NCBI RefSeq assembly: GCF_000159955.1
Contig: NZ_GG695980.1
Span: forward strand, 27,910 to 79,319
DNA: 51,410 bases
Direction: 5' to 3'
Source: Paenibacillus sp. oral taxon 786 str. D14
GTDB lineage: Bacteria > Bacillota > Bacilli > Paenibacillales > Paenibacillaceae
In this document: positions 26,991-39,020 of the stretch, one piece after another
Position numbering within the stretch: the stretch's first letter is position 1
Layout: every line of letters begins with the position of its first letter
The notes under the pieces: generated by a model
The model's database searches: none
The model's input: only the letters and a program-made list of their open reading frames with translations
What the model was told of the DNA's origin: nothing
Translations under genes and position numbers: made by a program

Positions 26991-28172
26991 TCACCTCCCT
27001 GCTTCCTGATATTCACGCCTAATATGCATATACATTTCATTTAAGGTTTGAATGACCGTTTGTCGTTCAGGTGTTTGACTCATTAATCGATAACGAATCA
27101 GATTACCCGCCTGCTCCTGGAAGCTGATATAGCCATGGAATCGAGGTCTCAGCGAGCCATGCATCAATGTCTCCAATGTACGCTCGAAGAAACCTCCGGA
27201 CATACGATTCACCTCAGGATCCAGCCACGCTTCCCGATGACCAGGCTGACCATCATTCAAGAAAAACGACGTTCGTTGGAAGGAAGGAGAAGCCACCATA
27301 ACTGCAAACTTCGCAGCTATATCGACATACCGACATTTCGACGAGATTGCAAGTCCCACGCCGCCAATCATGCTTCCGCTTGGCACTCCGCTGTCAGACG
27401 GAATATTGCCGAAACTCGTGACGAATGGTCTAAAACCTTCTCTTGCATAATTGGAATAGCCGTAAATAAGCGGGACGTACGCAATTTCATTGCTGGTTCC
27501 CATAAGATCCAGCATTTGAATGGGATCATGATGAACCGATTCCGAATGAAGATACGGCATCAAGCCTTCCATTAGCGCGAGCGCCTGCTCCCCTACCTCC
27601 ATAGGAAGATCAATGCCTTCACTCCAGTAAGCCCGGTTTGACAGCTGTGCACATAAAGTAAAGAAGGTCGAATAGGCATGTACTGGAACCAACGGAAGAC
27701 CAATATACTGTCCCTTCGGCAGCTTCTTGGCAATCGACAGCACATCGCTCCAGCTCCGGGCAGGCTGCAGTCCAGCCTGATCCAGCAAATCCTGCCGGTA
27801 TGCGCTGACTTGAGCTGCTGCATCCACAGGCAACGCCCACTGTTTCCCTTCATACGTATAACTGGCATAGCTCAGACCTGTCGAATGAAACTCCTGATCC
27901 TGCAGGAATGCTTCCTCTACTAGACCATTCAAGGGCAGCAGCAGCTGCTTCGCTACCGCAGTTCCAATATGAGGGTGATCAATCATAATGAAATCATACT
28001 TATCTGCAAGCAGCTCAAGCGGATAAAGCTCGAAATCCGACAGAGAACGCGCATCCCATTCAATCTCGACATCTGGCTCCAGCTTGCGAAATGCCTCTGA
28101 GGCGGCTACCAATGGGTTCAAGCCTCGCTCATGAGACCAGGTCATTCCTTTCAATTTCAATTTTATCACCAT
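26991..28172 (-). CDS. Solute-binding-protein-like protein without signal peptide
   Basis: A 393-residue protein with the fold signature of sugar ABC binding proteins (YDFIMIDHPHIG, WALPVDAAAQVSAYRQDLLD, GVGLAISSKC). It starts directly as MVIKLKLKGMTWSHERGLNP: no hydrophobic core, no lipobox, no Cys near the start. In-frame upstream sequence does not supply one. It should therefore stay in the cytosol. It is packed between CoA-transferases 2 (29 bases) and 1 (5 bases), with no permease gene nearby. A cytosolic binding fold here could present a sugar acid to the transferases, sense it, or be an enzyme-like adaptor; all are inference. The ribosome site is weak (GAAGAG touching the ATG), so the start could be a few codons off, but that would not create a signal. 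Confidence 0.8.
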   Translation of the reverse strand: MVIKLKLKGMTWSHERGLNPLVAASEAFRKLEPDVEIEWDARSLSDFELYPLELLADKYDFIMIDHPHIGTAVAKQLLLPLNGLVEEAFLQDQEFHSTGLSYASYTYEGKQWALPVDAAAQVSAYRQDLLDQAGLQPARSWSDVLSIAKKLPKGQYIGLPLVPVHAYSTFFTLCAQLSNRAYWSEGIDLPMEVGEQALALMEGLMPYLHSESVHHDPIQMLDLMGTSNEIAYVPLIYGYSNYAREGFRPFVTSFGNIPSDSGVPSGSMIGGVGLAISSKCRYVDIAAKFAVMVASPSFQRTSFFLNDGQPGHREAWLDPEVNRMSGGFFERTLETLMHGSLRPRFHGYISFQEQAGNLIRYRLMSQTPERQTVIQTLNEMYMHIRREYQEAGR

Positions 28173-28201
28173 CTCTTCAACGTTTAATCATAAATGTACA
28201 A

Positions 28202-29326
28202 CTACGAGTGAGACAGCCATTCCAATTCGATTGCACCATTATGCTCACCGATGTAAGGTGCTCCTCTCGAAGATTGCAGCCGGTAGCCATTCAAACGAAT
28301 GGGACAAGAAAGCGCAGTCAATCGAGCACCATTACTTCTATAAATATTCTGTGTGATATTCAGATCGCGGAACGCCTCCTGCCCCAGAAGTTGTTCCCAG
28401 TTAAGCAACTCCTCACAAGCAATGCCGGCTTTCCTCAGTTGAATGCACCAGTAGTCTGCAGGCTTTGTTAGTAATAATTGTTGTATGCTGTCAGCTGTCA
28501 CTTCGTTGATTGTTGCCGAAGAGAAGTGTGCTTCTAACGCTTTCTTCAATTCGTACAGAGACATTTCTTCTAGCGCTATATATCCCGTAGCTGTAGGATA
28601 CAGGCCTTTCAACCATCGGCTGGATTCAGCTTCTCCAGCACCCTCGTTAGAGCACCTGTCCGGCATCCACTTCTCATCCCAAATCTCTTGCATGACGTCC
28701 AAGGTAGATTCCAGCATATTAACCTCCACCAGTGCGCCTGTCCCTTGTACAGATCGACGCACAAGAGCTGCCAGAATACCTTGCACAAGATGGGCACCGG
28801 TCATCATATCTGCGATGGCAAGACCGAATGGTATAGGCCTGTGTATCGCATCGTCGCGATTCAGCCAGGATAGACCAGTAAACGCCTGCATAAGCAAATC
28901 CTGTCCTGGTCTCCCTCGAAGAGGAGTATCCCATCCATATCCGCTAATAGAACCATAGATGAGAAACGGATTGATCGCCTTTACCTCTTCATATCCGAAT
29001 CCAAGCTTCTCAATGACACCCGGTCGAAAGTTCTGGATCATAATATCCGCATGGCTTAACAATTTCCTCACCTTATGTCTGTCCGATTCCGATTTCAAGT
29101 CGACAGCATAACTTTCCTTGTTCCGATTAATCGAATGAAACAGCGTACTGTCCCCGTCCAGCTCCATATTAGATATATAGAGTCTTCTGCATATATCCCC
29201 ACCGTCCAGTCGTTCAATCTTAATGACTCTTGCTCCCAAATCTGCTAATCGCAAGCCGGCATACGGACCGGACAGGAATTGACTGAAATCAAGAACTAAT
29301 AAGCCTTCCAACGGTCTCGGTATCAT
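28202..29326 (-). CDS. Family III (CaiB/BaiF) CoA-transferase 2
   Basis: CoA-transferase of 374 residues, paralogue of transferase 1. VLDFSQFLSGPYAGLRLADL, ARVIKIERL and the PLRGRPGQDLLMQ region are present, with the predicted catalytic Asp in FGLAIADMMTGA (about residue 173). The C-terminal third is shorter than in transferase 1. It lies 42 bases after transferase 3 and 29 bases before the binding-protein-like gene. It could form a heteromer with one of its paralogues; family III enzymes are interlocked dimers. Confidence 0.9.
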   Translation of the reverse strand: MIPRPLEGLLVLDFSQFLSGPYAGLRLADLGARVIKIERLDGGDICRRLYISNMELDGDSTLFHSINRNKESYAVDLKSESDRHKVRKLLSHADIMIQNFRPGVIEKLGFGYEEVKAINPFLIYGSISGYGWDTPLRGRPGQDLLMQAFTGLSWLNRDDAIHRPIPFGLAIADMMTGAHLVQGILAALVRRSVQGTGALVEVNMLESTLDVMQEIWDEKWMPDRCSNEGAGEAESSRWLKGLYPTATGYIALEEMSLYELKKALEAHFSSATINEVTADSIQQLLLTKPADYWCIQLRKAGIACEELLNWEQLLGQEAFRDLNITQNIYRSNGARLTALSCPIRLNGYRLQSSRGAPYIGEHNGAIELEWLSHS

Positions 29327-29368
29327 GACATTTCACTCGCACTTCGACTTAATCTTTAACAATGACGC

Positions 29369-30466
29369 CTAGAGCAACTGGAATTCCTCCTCAATCCTGA
29401 AGTTGTCCTCGCCCGCTCGTACAATTCCTCGACGACTCCTCATATGTTTACCGTCGATACGAATAGGACAACAAGTAGTTAAGAACAATCCTTGCTCCTC
29501 CACTTGCACGCTCTGTACATTACGCAAGGCAACAAACCCTTCATGCCGAAGAAGATCGTCTACGGTCTGCACCTCGGCACACCAGTATCCGCCTTCTTCC
29601 AAATCGTTCACCCAGACAGCTGCCGGCTTGCTCCTCAGATGATCAGCAATCAACTGCTTAATTTCATCCCTCTTCAAGAACCAACTAGCAGGATCTGTAT
29701 AGGAAGCTAAGGCGCGGCATTGCAGCAGCTTTCCCAGTTCAAGCACTGACCCCATCGCAAGAGCCAGATATCCGCTCGCCGTCTCGTAAATACCATATGG
29801 TGCTGGAAGATAAGCATGCGCATTATGGCTCAAGCTTCTCTGCGGCAGCTTTCCTCCATCATTAAGATGAGTGGTCAGCACCTCGAATTGATAATCAATC
29901 GCCGATTCCAGCAGACTAACTTCTACCAGCATTCCAACTCCCGCTTTGGAACGTTGTACAAGCGCAGCTAGAATACCTTGAACAAGGTTGGCACTTGCAA
30001 ACATTTCCACAGTCGAAAGTGGGAACGGAATTGGCGGATCATCCGCATTCCCATTCAACCAGGGTATACCTGTAAGCGCCTGGACGAACAAGTCACTATA
30101 TGGCTTCTTCCGCCATGCTCCCTCTCGTCCGTAACCGGTAATGTTGGCATGAATCAACGAAGGATTTAGCACCTGCGTTTTCTCATAAGGAAGCATGGCC
30201 GCCTGGGGGGAATCAACAGGAAAACCTTCTATTAGAACGTCTGCTTCAGCAATAAGCTTGTGCAGTTTCTCTACATCTTGATCTCTAGTGAGGTTGAATA
30301 ACAATCTTTCTTTATTGCGGTACAAGCTGCTGAGCGGCAGCTGCTCATCCTCAATCTGCTCTATCCTGACGACACGTGCCCCAAGATCAGCCAGTCTTAA
30401 CCCGGCGAACGGACCAGCAATCTGCGTACTGAATTCCACAACGAACAAACCCTCTAACGGAAGCAA
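29369..30466 (-). CDS. CoA-transferase paralogue 3, catalytic Asp replaced by Glu
   Basis: Member of the CaiB/BaiF family, 365 residues. The fold motifs are kept (VVEFSTQIAGPFAGLRLADL, ARVVRIEQ, GYGREGAWRKKP), but at the position of the catalytic Asp it has Glu154 (FPLSTVEMFASAN against ATID and AIAD in the paralogues). It also lacks about 20 residues after the ARVVRIEQ motif and has YSDLF for GQDLL. It may be a non-catalytic partner subunit or act with altered chemistry. The TTG at 30466 has a TAGGAGGGG ribosome site. First gene of the CoA block, 123 bases after the GH2 gene. Confidence 0.87.
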   Translation of the reverse strand: MLPLEGLFVVEFSTQIAGPFAGLRLADLGARVVRIEQIEDEQLPLSSLYRNKERLLFNLTRDQDVEKLHKLIAEADVLIEGFPVDSPQAAMLPYEKTQVLNPSLIHANITGYGREGAWRKKPYSDLFVQALTGIPWLNGNADDPPIPFPLSTVEMFASANLVQGILAALVQRSKAGVGMLVEVSLLESAIDYQFEVLTTHLNDGGKLPQRSLSHNAHAYLPAPYGIYETASGYLALAMGSVLELGKLLQCRALASYTDPASWFLKRDEIKQLIADHLRSKPAAVWVNDLEEGGYWCAEVQTVDDLLRHEGFVALRNVQSVQVEEQGLFLTTCCPIRIDGKHMRSRRGIVRAGEDNFRIEEEFQLL

Positions 30467-30589
30467 GCTACCCCTCCTAAGCGATGGACATAACAGACTT
30501 CAAAGCAGGGAAAGGGATCGAACAAACGTGAGCGTATGTTCATCCCCTCCAGCATCAAGAATGGTTAACTTCGTGCCAAATATTCTAGA

Positions 30590-32950
30590 TTACTCAAGCT
30601 CCCAGAGCTCTGGGTTGTAGCGGTAATAGCTGCTACCGTATTCATCACGCAGCTTCCTACTTTCATCGAGATGCTCGTTGCATATGCGCTTCGCCTCAGC
30701 TTGATCGCCAATGAGCAGCTTGTATTCATTGCTTGCCAGAACACTGCCTGCTTGCTTCAGATTGAGCGTGACTGTGAACTGGCCTGTGGCATCGGCATCA
30801 ACCTTCCATGCAATATCGCTAAATTTTGCGGCGCTATTCGAAGCGATCTGTGCAGCTATTGCTCCGCTGTGAACGACCTCGTCCTTATGATTGCAAAGCG
30901 TCCACTCCAGTACCGTATCCGCATACTCCTTATGATAATCGTTGACAATCCACAGTTCGCCTTGGAACGTCTCTCCCGGATTCCATCTTCTTTTCTCAAA
31001 TGCCAAGCTTGGCAGAAGCGGCTGATAACTTGTCTTTACGTAGTCGAAACTAATTTTCTTCAAGCCATAATAATCGACGAGTCCCCATTTAATGTCGGGC
31101 CAATGCGTAATGAAGTGACAAAGTGACACACCGCTCATCCGCGGTTTCCGTCTCCGGTACAATTCAAGTGCAAACTGTAGAATTGTGCCGTGCGCAATCT
31201 GAGTCGATTCTACGAATTGCTCCAGTGAATCCATTCTCTTATCGCCGAACACTTCAATGTTCAATCCTTGGAGAATGTGGATATCTGCCCAATGATAACC
31301 CCAGCTTGGTCCCATAGGCCATAGCTCATTCTCCGGAATAAACTTCTTCAAGCTTTCAATCGAAGGAGCTGACGCCGCGGTTAATTCAGGAATGATCGAG
31401 CAATCAAGCGAAGGGTAATATTCCTCCATGAAGGTGCCACCACCGCCGTAATAATGCTCATTAGCGTGCTGGGACTCCTTAGGTTTGAATCCCATACTCT
31501 GACCGAACTCATTGCTAAGCGGTGATGCCAATCCGTATGGAACAGACGTATATGCTCCAATTGCTACACCGATCGCTTCCATAAGCTCTTTATTGCCGCT
31601 CTCTACATGTGCATCCGTAAAGAATACTTCTTCTCCGCCCATCCAATAAATATTGGATGGATGATTGCGGCGAAGTTTCACAATTTCAATACATTCCTTC
31701 GACACGGATTCCACAAAAGCTGGATCATTGGAGAAGGCTTGTGTGGAGAACGTGAAGTTTGTCCATACTGTAATACCAAGCTCATCGCATAGGCGGTAGA
31801 AGGTTGGTATCTCCGGCGGATGCCAGCCAAAAATTCGCAAATTGTTAATATTGCATTCCTTCACCAGTGACAGCAGATGTTCATACTTCTTCGTGCTGTT
31901 CCTTCCATATAAGAAAGATGGCTGGCCTCCCCAACATGCGGAGCGCAGGAATTGACGTTTACCATTAATAACGAAGGTCCATGGATATTCGCATTCTTCT
32001 TCTGTAAATCCCGGATTTTTCTCCATCTGAATCGTACGAATACCGATTCTGTCCTGTACACGATCCAATTCAGAACGATTCTTTGCAACTGTAATTTCCA
32101 GATCATACAGATGTGGAGTTCCCATGTCCCAAGGCCACCACAGTTTTGCGTCCGGAACCTCTACACTTACTTCTACGAGACCGTTGCCTGATCGAACATC
32201 AGCCTCCACTGTACGAGTGATTGTCTCCGATGTGAAGTTGTGGCCCTTCATCGCAATCTGAAGTTGAATGCTTTGATTCTCTGCAGCCATGTTGTCGAGT
32301 TCCACTTGCAGATGGACTACAGCGCCTTCCTCCTTAAGCTCGGATTCTGAACGATAATTAATAATTCGCACATCCTCCGTTGCAACCAAGCGTACCGGAC
32401 GCCATATGCCGAATGGCACCAAGCCAGTGAAATAATCGCCGGAGAAGTTCACCTTCTTGCCTCCAACATTGCGGAAGTTCTTTGGCGGCGGATCAAGCTT
32501 GACAGCCAGCTGATTCGAACCACCAGCCCAATTATCGAAGTTCAAATATTGACTGACCTCAAAGGAAAAAGGAGAGAACATACCCTCATGACTACCCAGC
32601 AGTTGGCCGTTTAGCCACACGGTACAGCTATAATCGACACCTTCAAATTCCAGATGAATCTTCTTGCCTTTCATCTCTTCAGAGACGTTGAATCTCCGAA
32701 TATACCACCATTCGTATTCTTGCACCCACTTGGCCTTGTGCATATTACGTCCAAAATAAGGGTCCTCTAATTCGCCAGCACGCTGAAGATCGGTATATAC
32801 ATCTCCTGGAACAGATGCGTAATTCCAGCTAAAGATTACACCTTGACGCTCTGCAGGAAGGATATGGAATCCCTCTCGTTCTCCTTCGCCTACTCTCATC
32901 TTCTCCATCTGCCAGAGCTTTCCGCTTAAATCCTTCACTACTCTCGACAT
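30590..32950 (-). CDS. GH2 enzyme, beta-mannosidase-like
   Basis: Cytosolic GH2 glycosidase of 786 residues. The N-terminal sandwich (about 60-200), Ig domain with WWPWDMGTPHLYDLE typical of beta-mannosidase-type members, and TIM barrel (about 310-600) are all visible. The expected acid/base position reads YWMGGEEVF rather than the usual GNE, and the nucleophile region reads IIPELTAAS rather than SEFG. The ATG has a GGAGG ribosome site seven bases upstream. It has its own promoter and operator-like site and may head the transcript that includes the CoA genes. The linkage it cuts cannot be told; the residue changes hint at an unusual substrate. Confidence 0.82.
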   Translation of the reverse strand: MSRVVKDLSGKLWQMEKMRVGEGEREGFHILPAERQGVIFSWNYASVPGDVYTDLQRAGELEDPYFGRNMHKAKWVQEYEWWYIRRFNVSEEMKGKKIHLEFEGVDYSCTVWLNGQLLGSHEGMFSPFSFEVSQYLNFDNWAGGSNQLAVKLDPPPKNFRNVGGKKVNFSGDYFTGLVPFGIWRPVRLVATEDVRIINYRSESELKEEGAVVHLQVELDNMAAENQSIQLQIAMKGHNFTSETITRTVEADVRSGNGLVEVSVEVPDAKLWWPWDMGTPHLYDLEITVAKNRSELDRVQDRIGIRTIQMEKNPGFTEEECEYPWTFVINGKRQFLRSACWGGQPSFLYGRNSTKKYEHLLSLVKECNINNLRIFGWHPPEIPTFYRLCDELGITVWTNFTFSTQAFSNDPAFVESVSKECIEIVKLRRNHPSNIYWMGGEEVFFTDAHVESGNKELMEAIGVAIGAYTSVPYGLASPLSNEFGQSMGFKPKESQHANEHYYGGGGTFMEEYYPSLDCSIIPELTAASAPSIESLKKFIPENELWPMGPSWGYHWADIHILQGLNIEVFGDKRMDSLEQFVESTQIAHGTILQFALELYRRRKPRMSGVSLCHFITHWPDIKWGLVDYYGLKKISFDYVKTSYQPLLPSLAFEKRRWNPGETFQGELWIVNDYHKEYADTVLEWTLCNHKDEVVHSGAIAAQIASNSAAKFSDIAWKVDADATGQFTVTLNLKQAGSVLASNEYKLLIGDQAEAKRICNEHLDESRKLRDEYGSSYYRYNPELWELE

Positions 32951-33023
32951 TCCAGAACCTCCAGTACTGCAATCGCATTTTTACAGAACAACAACCCAAA
33001 AATAATAAATTATAACTAATTTT

Positions 33024-33076
33024 CGAAACGTTGTTCCGTTTTAAACGATTATACATTTGGTTGTACTTTGCGTCAA
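33024..33076 (-). promoter_or_regulatory. Promoter and operator upstream of mannosidase-like GH2
   Basis: On the minus strand TTGACG (33071-33076), a 17-base spacer and TATAAT (33048-33053) make a strong sigma-A promoter. Nine bases after the -10 box lies CGGAACAACGTTTCG (33024-33038 on plus as its complement), an inverted repeat similar to those at the transporter and GH117 promoters. Confidence 0.75.
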
Positions 33077-33084
33077 TACTGTTT

Positions 33085-36243
<3,159 letters not shown>

Positions 36244-36254
36244 TTATTGCCTCC

Positions 36255-37061
36255 TCAAGATATCCAAACCTGATAATTCGCTTTCACCCTGGTCGCGATC
36301 CATTCATTAACATCCCATAGATCCGCTACAGGCTGTTTTGTATAAGCAAGTGTCGGCATATAAGGAACAGGTCCGAATTCCGGTGTCATCGTGCTGACGG
36401 ATTCGCCTTGAGAAAGTCGGTAGCTGAATATGCGCTTCCACCAGCCCTCAAAGCGTTCTCGTTCCGCTGTCCATTCCGGCGCTCCGGGATGCGGAACCTG
36501 AGGACCTTGCGAGAAGCCAATTCTGCCATGAATATGATGCGTATGAGTAATGGCCAGGGCGATCTCCTCCTCCATATCTTCAAGGAGTGATTCACACACA
36601 TTCGTCCAATGGCTAAAATCCGCGGTAATGCGTAATTGCGGGAACTTGTTCAACAGCCTTGCTGTTGTCCATGGCGAAAACATTGCCCGATGCCTGTGTG
36701 TCTCATGTGCAACCACAATGGCATTGTCAGACTCTATACGCAGCGCCGCGTCAAAGAAACGATCCTGCTCACTGTCGCTCATGCGATCTCGAGCGCTGTG
36801 CGAAACAATAAACTGCGGCTGGAAACCGATAGCTCTCTCCACTTGCTTCTTAAAAGATTGAATATGATCTTCACCGTCTGTGAAGATCTGGGCTATATAA
36901 GAAAGTGAGTAGGCTTGAAGCGCTTCACGGAATTCTTCCTCCTGCTCAGGCAGAGGCATAGGCGCTTCAATGCCGGTATAACCCGCATCCGCTGCCCGCT
37001 TGAATTGGTCACGATACGTGCCTTCCATTCCCCATAATGCTTTATATAACTGTAGTTTCAT
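36255..37061 (-). CDS. Sugar isomerase/epimerase-like TIM-barrel protein
   Basis: Protein of 268 residues of the xylose-isomerase-like TIM-barrel superfamily. Metal-ligand candidates are Glu in VVAHETHRH, Asp in TADFSHW, His in HTHHIHGRIG and Glu in TMTPEFGPVPY. The ATG at 37061 has a GGAG ribosome site six bases upstream; the open frame continues further up without one. It follows the SDR gene by 133 bases and precedes lacZ by about 100. It probably isomerises or epimerises a sugar or keto acid of the pathway. The substrate is not predictable. Confidence 0.8.
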   Translation of the reverse strand: MKLQLYKALWGMEGTYRDQFKRAADAGYTGIEAPMPLPEQEEEFREALQAYSLSYIAQIFTDGEDHIQSFKKQVERAIGFQPQFIVSHSARDRMSDSEQDRFFDAALRIESDNAIVVAHETHRHRAMFSPWTTARLLNKFPQLRITADFSHWTNVCESLLEDMEEEIALAITHTHHIHGRIGFSQGPQVPHPGAPEWTAERERFEGWWKRIFSYRLSQGESVSTMTPEFGPVPYMPTLAYTKQPVADLWDVNEWIATRVKANYQVWIS

Positions 37062-37194
37062 GAATATCTCCTTTTTTCGAGCTATGCATATGCAACTTAT
37101 ACTAATCGAGCTCAAACACCCGTTCCTCACTAATCGGGTCGTAAATGGCAATCATACGACACGGTGATGCCAACGCCTTCCCCCGTTAAGAGTG

Positions 37195-37965
37195 CTATCT
37201 GCCCATCCAACCGCCATCCACCGTTACAATAGTTCCGGTCACATAGTCTGAAGCAGAGGAAGCCAGGTAAATAGCTGCCCCGTTCAGATCCTCTGGTCTT
37301 CCCCAGCGAGCTGCAGGAATTCGATCTAGGATCGCCTTGTAGCGGTCAGGGTCTTGTCGCAGCTGCTCGGTATTATCAGTCTCGATATAACCAGGTGCAA
37401 TCGCATTCACCTGAACCCCCCGCGAGGACCATTCATTAGCCAGTGCCTTGGTCAACTGTCCGATACCGCCCTTACTTGCCGCATATCCCGGTACGTTGAT
37501 TCCACCCTGATACGTAAGCAAAGAAGCGGTGAATATGATTTTGCCCGCACCTCGCTCCAGCATTCCTTGCCCCATCTCCCTCGCCAATATAAACTGGGAG
37601 TTTAAGTTCACCTCGACGACGTGATCCCAATAATCATCTGGATGTTCCGCTGCCGGCTTGCGCATAATCGTACCGGCATTATTCAACAAAATATCAATAT
37701 CAGCATGCTCTTCCTTCACCTTGGCGATGAAAGCATACAAAGCTTTACGGTCACTGAAGTCGCAGGCATATCCGGTGAAGCTTCGCCCTTCATTGCGAAC
37801 CTCTTGCTCCACTTCGCTACCTGACTCCTCCAGTGTTGCACTGACTCCGACAATATCCGCTCCAGCTTGTGCAAGCGCAACTGCCATCGACTTGCCAATG
37901 CCTCGCTTGCAGCCTGTCACTAATGCTTTCTTGCCACGCAATGAGAATAATTCCAAAATATCCAT
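37195..37965 (-). CDS. KduD-like short-chain dehydrogenase
   Basis: NAD(P)-dependent SDR of 256 residues. It has the cofactor motif TGCKRGIG, NNAG, catalytic Ser in FTASLLTYQGG, YxxxK as YAASK, and the C-terminal TVDGGW. The N-terminus LFSLRGKKALVTG and overall sequence resemble 2-keto-3-deoxy-D-gluconate 5-dehydrogenase KduD. The ATG at 37965 has a GGGAGG ribosome site seven bases upstream; five codons of open frame above it are not used. It lies 15 bases after the zinc dehydrogenase. In agar pathways, 2-keto-3-deoxy-L-galactonate is converted to the D-gluconate form by oxidation and reduction at C5, and this pair of dehydrogenases would suit that. Confidence 0.85.
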   Translation of the reverse strand: MDILELFSLRGKKALVTGCKRGIGKSMAVALAQAGADIVGVSATLEESGSEVEQEVRNEGRSFTGYACDFSDRKALYAFIAKVKEEHADIDILLNNAGTIMRKPAAEHPDDYWDHVVEVNLNSQFILAREMGQGMLERGAGKIIFTASLLTYQGGINVPGYAASKGGIGQLTKALANEWSSRGVQVNAIAPGYIETDNTEQLRQDPDRYKAILDRIPAARWGRPEDLNGAAIYLASSASDYVTGTIVTVDGGWMGR

Positions 37966-37980
37966 CTTGCTACCTCCCAC

Positions 37981-38997
37981 TTAATTGCATTGGATAAGAA
38001 TCTTCATAACACCGCTTCCTGATTCCATCTGCTCGAAGCCCTCTTGAATCTGCTCAATCGGGTAAATCTTGCTGATAATACGCTCAAGCTGGAGCTCACC
38101 GCTCGCCGCAAGCTGAATCGCTTGCTCGAAGTCCTCATGTTCGTACACACGTGCGCCTAGTAGCTGAATCTCTCTCCAGAAGAAACGATGCAAATCCACT
38201 GGAACAGGCTTACTGAAGATACCTACGATTACAATTCGTCCTCTTACCTTAGGCAGCTTGGTCATAACCTCGGCGCCAGCGAGCGATGAGGTTACCTCGA
38301 ACACAACATCAGCCCCTTTGCCGCCTGTAGCCTCCTGAACGTATTCCGCCAGATCCTGCTCATTCGAGTTACAGATTTCAAAGCCCATCTCAGACAGCAG
38401 TTGGAGCCGGTATGGATTAATCTCCGCAACGACAACTCTGGCACCAGCGGCACGGGCAACGAGTGCGATCAACGTACCAATCGGTCCTCCACCAATTACA
38501 ACAACATACTCTCCAGGCGCCACCTTACCCAATCGAACGTCATGACACGCTACTGCCAACGGCTCAATCATTGCACCATGCTGCAAGCTGAGATCATCAG
38601 GCAGCATATGCAGTGTGCTGGCCGGTACAGTCCAATATGATTGGAAAGCACCGTCTGTCTCGATTCCCATAAACTTAAGACGATGACAGATATGACTGCA
38701 TCCATCCTGACAAGCAGGACATTCACCGCATGGCCCTAGCGGCCTTACAGTTACTCTGTCTCCCGGCTTATAGGATGTCACCTCCTTGCCGACACGCTCG
38801 ATTACTCCCGACATCTCGTGACCCATCACTTGCGGCAGCGTTACACGATGATCCATATGCCCGTGATAAATATGCAAATCCGTACCGCATATGCCTGCAT
38901 AGGCCACCTTTATTTCAACCTCACCAGGTCCTGGTTCTTTGCGCGATCCAGCTCCGACTACAATGTTTTTATTTCCCTCATAAAATGCAGCTTTCAT
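37981..38997 (-). CDS. Zinc-dependent medium-chain dehydrogenase
   Basis: NAD(P)-dependent sugar or sugar-acid dehydrogenase of 338 residues. Catalytic zinc ligands are in AGICGTDLH and VMGHEMSG, the structural zinc lobe is GPCGECPACQDGCSHIC, and the nucleotide motif is GGGPIG. The ATG at 38997 lies eight bases after GGGAG; the open frame begins three codons earlier at a GTG. It lies between the cycloisomerase-like and KduD-like genes (gaps 23 and 15 bases). Candidate roles: oxidation of 2-keto-3-deoxy-L-galactonate at C5, or L-galactonate 5-dehydrogenase for L-galactose from porphyran. Confidence 0.87.
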   Translation of the reverse strand: MKAAFYEGNKNIVVGAGSRKEPGPGEVEIKVAYAGICGTDLHIYHGHMDHRVTLPQVMGHEMSGVIERVGKEVTSYKPGDRVTVRPLGPCGECPACQDGCSHICHRLKFMGIETDGAFQSYWTVPASTLHMLPDDLSLQHGAMIEPLAVACHDVRLGKVAPGEYVVVIGGGPIGTLIALVARAAGARVVVAEINPYRLQLLSEMGFEICNSNEQDLAEYVQEATGGKGADVVFEVTSSLAGAEVMTKLPKVRGRIVIVGIFSKPVPVDLHRFFWREIQLLGARVYEHEDFEQAIQLAASGELQLERIISKIYPIEQIQEGFEQMESGSGVMKILIQCN

Positions 38998-39020
38998 TCT
39001 GTTCACTCCCTGTTATATCA

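Noticed and set aside
30564..30579. Sigma-54-like TTGGCAC element before the CoA block
   Set aside because: The second half (TTGC) of the -12 element is absent and no activator gene is nearby.
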